A stretch of 64,000 bases of DNA from CAZYTM01 sp964649725 (lineage in GTDB: Bacteria; Desulfobacterota; Desulfuromonadia; Geobacterales; Geobacteraceae), in NCBI GenBank assembly GCA_964649725.1, contig CAZYTM010000009.1:1-64000 (forward strand), given 5' to 3'. The translations under genes were made by a program, and so were the position numbers. Position 1 is the first letter of the stretch, and each line of letters opens with the position of its first letter. The notes below the pieces were generated by a model that was not told the origin of the DNA, made no database searches, and saw nothing but the letters and a program-made list of their open reading frames with translations. Of the stretch, positions 60,487 through 64,000 are shown one piece after another.

Positions 60487-62331
60487 ATGGCAGATGAGAA
60501 GCAGTCCCAGGAAGCCAGACTGGAAGAGCTGACAGCCCAGGTCAAGGCACTCACCGCACTTGTCGATCAGATGGGCAAAGTGGATGAGCAGGCAGTGAAG
60601 CCTGCGGTCATAAAACCGCAGCAGCTCGATGATGAGGAGCCGACCGAGATCTCCGAGGAGATCCTCTCCTGGGCCAGCCAGAACCATCTCCTGACCAGAC
60701 TCTCCACCCTCTGCTTCCTCCTCGTCTTTGCCCTGATCCTCAGGACCATCACCGACAACAACCTGATCAACACCCTTATGGGATCAGCTCTCGGCATGGG
60801 CTATGCCGCTTTATTAATGCTGGTCGGCTGGTACAAGTACAGCAAAGAGAGCCCATTGGGGCCGATATTTGCCGCCTGCGGCGCGGCGCTCATGGCGATC
60901 ATCGTCCTGGAGACCCACACCCGCTTCCAGGCCCTGCCGCTGGTCCCTGCCTACCTGACCCTGATGGCAACCGGCATCGGCATGGCCATAATCAGTTACC
61001 GCTTCAACGCCTTTGTGCCGATCTCGGTCGGGACCCTAAGCATGTGCCTGGCCGGAGCAGCCATCGACTATCCGAACCCTTTCTTCCCTTATCTCTGCAT
61101 GACCCTCTGGACCGCCAACATCCTCGGTTTCTTCGCCGCCAGGCTGAAGCGCTGTTCCTGGCTCCGCTGGATAGTGCTGCTCGTCACCATGCTGATGCTC
61201 TATCTCTGGAGCCTCCGGCTTGCCATACCCCATGCCCGCCATGAAATCCCCCTGGCCTCGCTCGCCCCTGAATGGTTCATGCCGGTGCTGGCGATCTTTG
61301 CTGCCACCTATCTGGCCCTCTCCCTGGCCGGGATCATCCGTAGCGGCAGCGAGCGGATCGCCCGTTTTGACTATTCGCTACCGACAGTCAATGCCATCTG
61401 GGCCTTTACTGCCGCCCACTACATAGTGACTGCAACCGGTGGCGACAAGATGCTCCTCGGCGGAGTCGGCCTGCTGCTGGCAGTCGGCCACCTGGGGGTT
61501 GCCTACTGGCTGGTCTCAAGGGGGGTCGATCGGGCACCCGGGACCAATGCCTTTGCCTTTGCCGGCTCGGCCCTGCTTGCCCTGGCCTTGCCGGTGCTGG
61601 TCGGCAACACTCTTGGCACCCTGCCGTTTCTCTCCATAATGGCTCTCATCATGACCTTGCTGGCAGATAAATGGGCCAGCGGCGGGGTGCGCTTCACCTC
61701 TTACGCCCTGCAGCTATATTCTGCGACCCTCCTGGCGTTCTGCCTGAAAGGGGTGGTACAGCTTTCCGGAGCCGGGGCAGGCATAGCCGCAGCCGGGATT
61801 GTCGCCGCCACCGGCCTCTACCAGTACCGCTGGTGCCGTATCCACCCACCACCTGCCACCTCGCAGGTCTTCTTCCACTATGATCGGCAAGACCGAAGTG
61901 CCGTACTCCTCCTGCTGGGGGCCTTATTCAGCGCCTTCTTCATGCTCCGCATCGTGGTGCACCAGTCGATCCGGTTTCTCCCTGGCGAACCGGTCAACAC
62001 CTTCCGTTGCGCCCAGACTATAATCATCACCGCTGCTGCGGCAATCCTGATGCTGATCGCATATCGGCAGAGCAACAAGGAGATCAGGAACGTCGCCATA
62101 TTTGTGACAGTAATCGGCGGGATGAAGGTCTTTCTCTACGACATGATCGGCACCAGAGGTGTACCGCTCGTCCTGAGTGTCTTCTCCTTCGGGCTTGCCG
62201 CGGCGATCGAATCGGTTGCCCTGGGGAGATGGAAAAACCCTGCTAAAATGATAGTGGATGCTGCTCCCGGCCTGGACAAAGATGACAAGCTGAACCAGGA
62301 GAGATCGCCTGGGCACCATGCTTCAGGCTGA
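60487..62331 (+). CDS. DUF2339 polytopic membrane protein
   Basis: 614 residues from the ATG at 60487, chosen because GAGGA lies eight bases ahead; the frame is open 28 codons further but those are Ile/Leu-rich noncoding-like. Residues 1-65 form an acidic coiled coil (SQEARLEELTAQVKAL); then about 18 hydrophobic helices fill the rest, ending near residue 585. The DUF2339 family is of unknown function; wall-related or transport roles are guesses. Stands alone between a terminator and the cytochrome operon. Confidence 0.82.
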   Translation: MADEKQSQEARLEELTAQVKALTALVDQMGKVDEQAVKPAVIKPQQLDDEEPTEISEEILSWASQNHLLTRLSTLCFLLVFALILRTITDNNLINTLMGSALGMGYAALLMLVGWYKYSKESPLGPIFAACGAALMAIIVLETHTRFQALPLVPAYLTLMATGIGMAIISYRFNAFVPISVGTLSMCLAGAAIDYPNPFFPYLCMTLWTANILGFFAARLKRCSWLRWIVLLVTMLMLYLWSLRLAIPHARHEIPLASLAPEWFMPVLAIFAATYLALSLAGIIRSGSERIARFDYSLPTVNAIWAFTAAHYIVTATGGDKMLLGGVGLLLAVGHLGVAYWLVSRGVDRAPGTNAFAFAGSALLALALPVLVGNTLGTLPFLSIMALIMTLLADKWASGGVRFTSYALQLYSATLLAFCLKGVVQLSGAGAGIAAAGIVAATGLYQYRWCRIHPPPATSQVFFHYDRQDRSAVLLLLGALFSAFFMLRIVVHQSIRFLPGEPVNTFRCAQTIIITAAAAILMLIAYRQSNKEIRNVAIFVTVIGGMKVFLYDMIGTRGVPLVLSVFSFGLAAAIESVALGRWKNPAKMIVDAAPGLDKDDKLNQERSPGHHASG

Positions 62332-62473
62332 TGCCAGTGTCTGCTTTATAAAAGCACCATAACCGGTGCGGATTGTAATAAGCAACAAAGCTGGTAGATT
62401 GTAACTATGTAGCGTTGCACCGACGTAGCATTATCGATGGCAGCAATTCCAGCCGGCAGAGGAGGTCGAACCT

Positions 62474-62959
62474 GTGAAAAGCCATGTCTGGCGACCGCTG
62501 TATCTTGTCCTGGGGGTTATAGCCCTGATCCTGTTGATCAGGGAGGTTGTCGTGCCGAAGGATTTCGGCGCCCATGAGCGGGGCTACATGTACGGTTGGC
62601 ATCGCAAGAGCAACGAGAAGGTCTGGCAGGCGGTCACGGTCAAGTACCAGACCACAGCCAACTGCAAGGAGTGCCATGAGGATAAATATCTGGATATCAA
62701 GGATTCCCCCCATGGCGGCATCATGTGCGAGAACTGCCATGGCCCCGGATTGGGGCATCCCAAAGATCCACCGACCCTTACCATCGACCGGAGCCGTGAA
62801 CTCTGCAGCCGCTGCCACGCCCGTCTCCCCTACCCATCCAGCGGTCGCGGCAAGATCCGCGGTATAAACCCGGCCACCCATCACCCTGAGGTAGAATGCG
62901 TGCTCTGCCATTATCCGCACAACCCGAAACGGGCGGCATCCAAGGAGGCACAGCGATGA
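62474..62959 (+). CDS. Membrane-anchored tetraheme cytochrome c (CbcS-like)
   Basis: 161 residues, GTG start with GGAGGT ahead. One N-terminal membrane helix (about 7-25) is not followed by a clear cleavage site, so it is probably an anchor with a periplasmic domain. Four CxxCH motifs begin at Cys64 (CKECH), 85 (CENCH), 111 (CSRCH) and 142 (CVLCH). With the following two genes it matches the CbcSTU (Cbc4) arrangement I recall from Geobacter sulfurreducens. It should take electrons from the ferredoxin/NrfD module. Confidence 0.88.
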   Translation: MKSHVWRPLYLVLGVIALILLIREVVVPKDFGAHERGYMYGWHRKSNEKVWQAVTVKYQTTANCKECHEDKYLDIKDSPHGGIMCENCHGPGLGHPKDPPTLTIDRSRELCSRCHARLPYPSSGRGKIRGINPATHHPEVECVLCHYPHNPKRAASKEAQR

Positions 62960-63741
62960 TTACGCGAAGAAAATTCTGTAAGCAGGCGCTGCTCATCGCT
63001 GGCGGGCTGGCTATACCTCTCTCCGCTCTGGAGATACTTAACCCGCGGCGACTGTTGGCGGAGAAAAATTCACCGGACAAGACCCGCTGGGTCTTCCTGG
63101 TCGACACTTACAAGTGCACCGGCTGCGGTTTCTGTGCCAAGGCGTGCAAGATCGAGAACGAGATCCCCTATGACGCCAATGTGACCCGCACCTGGGTAGA
63201 GCGCTATGTCATCACCAAGGGTGGCGATATCCACGTCGATTCCCCCAAGGGGGCGCGAGACGGTTTCATGTCAGCAAAGATCCAGCTTGGTGGAGGTAAA
63301 GAGCAGGAGATCAAAACAGAGGATATCGAGAAGGCATTTTTTGTCCCGAAGCTCTGCAATCAGTGTGACAACCCCCCCTGCGTCCAGGTCTGCCCGGTTG
63401 GCGCCACCTACCAGACCGCCGACGGAGTGGTGCTGGTGGACCGCTCCTGGTGCATCGGCTGCGGCTACTGCATCATGGGGTGCCCGTACGGAGTCCGCTT
63501 TTTCCATCCGATCTATAATGTGGCGGAGAAGTGCAACTTCTGCTACCACCGCATCAGCAAAGGGATGAAGACTGCCTGCGTCGACGCCTGCCCGTTCGGC
63601 GCCCGCCGCATCGGCAATCTAAAGGACACGAACGACCCGGTGACCAAGATCATCATGACTGAAAGGGTCGGCGTTCTCAAGGAAGAGTATGGCACCAAGC
63701 CGCAGGTATTCTACCTCGGCCTGTCGAAGGAGGTCAAATGA
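62956..63741 (+). CDS. Four-cluster periplasmic ferredoxin (HybA/NrfC/CbcT-like)
   Basis: 261 residues; ATG overlaps the cytochrome stop (ATGA) and has AAGGAGG ahead. A twin-arginine-like leader (TRRKFCKQALLIAGGLAIP) suggests Tat export with its clusters. Four 4Fe-4S sets are visible: CTGCGFCAKAC, CNQCDNPPCVQVC, CIGCGYCIMGC with CP after it, and CNFC with CVDACP. Typical electron-transfer subunit between an NrfD quinone-reactive subunit and a cytochrome. Confidence 0.92.
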   Translation: MITRRKFCKQALLIAGGLAIPLSALEILNPRRLLAEKNSPDKTRWVFLVDTYKCTGCGFCAKACKIENEIPYDANVTRTWVERYVITKGGDIHVDSPKGARDGFMSAKIQLGGGKEQEIKTEDIEKAFFVPKLCNQCDNPPCVQVCPVGATYQTADGVVLVDRSWCIGCGYCIMGCPYGVRFFHPIYNVAEKCNFCYHRISKGMKTACVDACPFGARRIGNLKDTNDPVTKIIMTERVGVLKEEYGTKPQVFYLGLSKEVK

Positions 63742-63804
63742 AGCCAACCACCTCTGCCGTCAGCAAGGTAACTGCTCGTTCCCTATTTATAGGAGGATAT
63801 AGCC

Positions 63805-64000
63805 ATGGTGCATGGTGAAGCCTGGACCGTCAAAGAGATGTTCGTCTATCCCAATGAGTATATCTACTGGACCATCCAGATCGTCATGTATCCCTTCATG
63901 ACCGGTCTGGTGGCCGGTGCCTTTGTCCTCTCCTCTCTCTATCATGTCTTCGGCGTCAAGCAGTTGAAGGAGATCGCCCGGTTCTCCCTGGTCTTCTCCT
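63805..64000 (+). CDS. NrfD/PsrC-like membrane subunit, partial (CbcU-like)
   Basis: The frame starts at ATG 63805 with a strong AGGAGG eight bases ahead and is open to the window edge (65 residues seen). FVYPNEYIYWTIQIVMYPF leads into the first hydrophobic helix (TGLVAGAFVLSSLYHVFG), the usual N-terminus of NrfD/PsrC quinone-interacting subunits. Third gene of the module; the rest lies outside the window. Confidence 0.8.
   Translation, partial: MVHGEAWTVKEMFVYPNEYIYWTIQIVMYPFMTGLVAGAFVLSSLYHVFGVKQLKEIARFSLVFS

Noticed and set aside
62373..62400. Possible promoter TTGTAA-16-TAGATT ahead of the cytochrome operon
   Set aside because: The match is weak at both elements, and I could not separate it from chance in AT-rich sequence.
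62332..62473. Sigma54-type site ahead of the cytochrome operon
   Set aside because: TGGCAGCAATTCCAGC resembles half of the consensus but lacks the TTGC -12 element.
63738..63820. Short frame of about 26 codons between the ferredoxin and NrfD genes
   Set aside because: It overlaps the stop as ATGA but lacks conserved features and runs over the strong NrfD ribosome site and start.

Overview
The window looks like chromosomal DNA of a Geobacter-like member of the Desulfuromonadia (Geobacteraceae or a close relative). The reasons are the gene order (a complete division/cell-wall cluster; rpsU-cvpA-dnaG-rpoD beside his genes; murA-prmC-prfA-DUF1385-thyX-rpmE-rho), a hydrogenase-4-like 'Ehr' operon, and a tetraheme cytochrome/ferredoxin/NrfD operon. 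Placement is by recognised proteins and synteny from memory, not by a search. I see no insertion sequence, prophage or CRISPR array.

Layout. 1-1605 (+) is the 3' part of a gene for a long charged helical repeat protein with a beta-sandwich C-terminus. 1643-3328 (-) is a radical SAM protein. 3615-21676 (-) is the dcw cluster, transcribed mraZ-rsmH-ftsL-ftsI-murE-murF-mraY-murD-ftsW-murG-murC-murB-ddl-ftsQ-ftsA-ftsZ from a strong promoter with three 10-bp-spaced MraZ boxes. 21925-33783 is a mixed block: alpha-amylase, two small conserved proteins, rnpB, a zinc-ribbon coiled-coil protein, a Nif3 homologue, a CAU-anticodon tRNA, a GAF/HD-GYP protein, an RNA methyltransferase, a sirtuin, a YbaK deacylase and a beta-propeller lipoprotein. 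34003-38437 (-) is rpsU-cvpA-dnaG-rpoD. 38574-43852 (-) holds hisG, D, B, H, A, F and E. 43849-50614 (-) holds murA, prmC, prfA, a DUF1385 protein, thyX, rpmE and rho.

At about 50.85-51.05 kb transcription diverges, with consensus promoters on both strands. Rightwards, 51139-60096 encodes a regulator-like fusion (excisionase-type HTH plus PTS EIIA-Ntr), a membrane complex related to hydrogenase-4 and complex I, a Dabb protein and a beta-carbonic anhydrase. The large subunit lacks the NiFe-binding cysteines, so this is probably not a hydrogenase. After a strong terminator come a DUF2339 polytopic membrane protein and a CbcSTU-like quinone/cytochrome module whose NrfD subunit runs off the right edge.

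How it fits together: most of the window is housekeeping (peptidoglycan precursors and septation, replication/transcription initiation, histidine, translation termination). The right 13 kb is respiratory/energy-converting accessory DNA and is the most interesting part. Other unusual points are a 180-bp tandem repeat at the left edge, a palindromic intergenic element after ftsZ, and a short GGGAAC-type repeat inside the ferredoxin domain of the Ehr small subunit.
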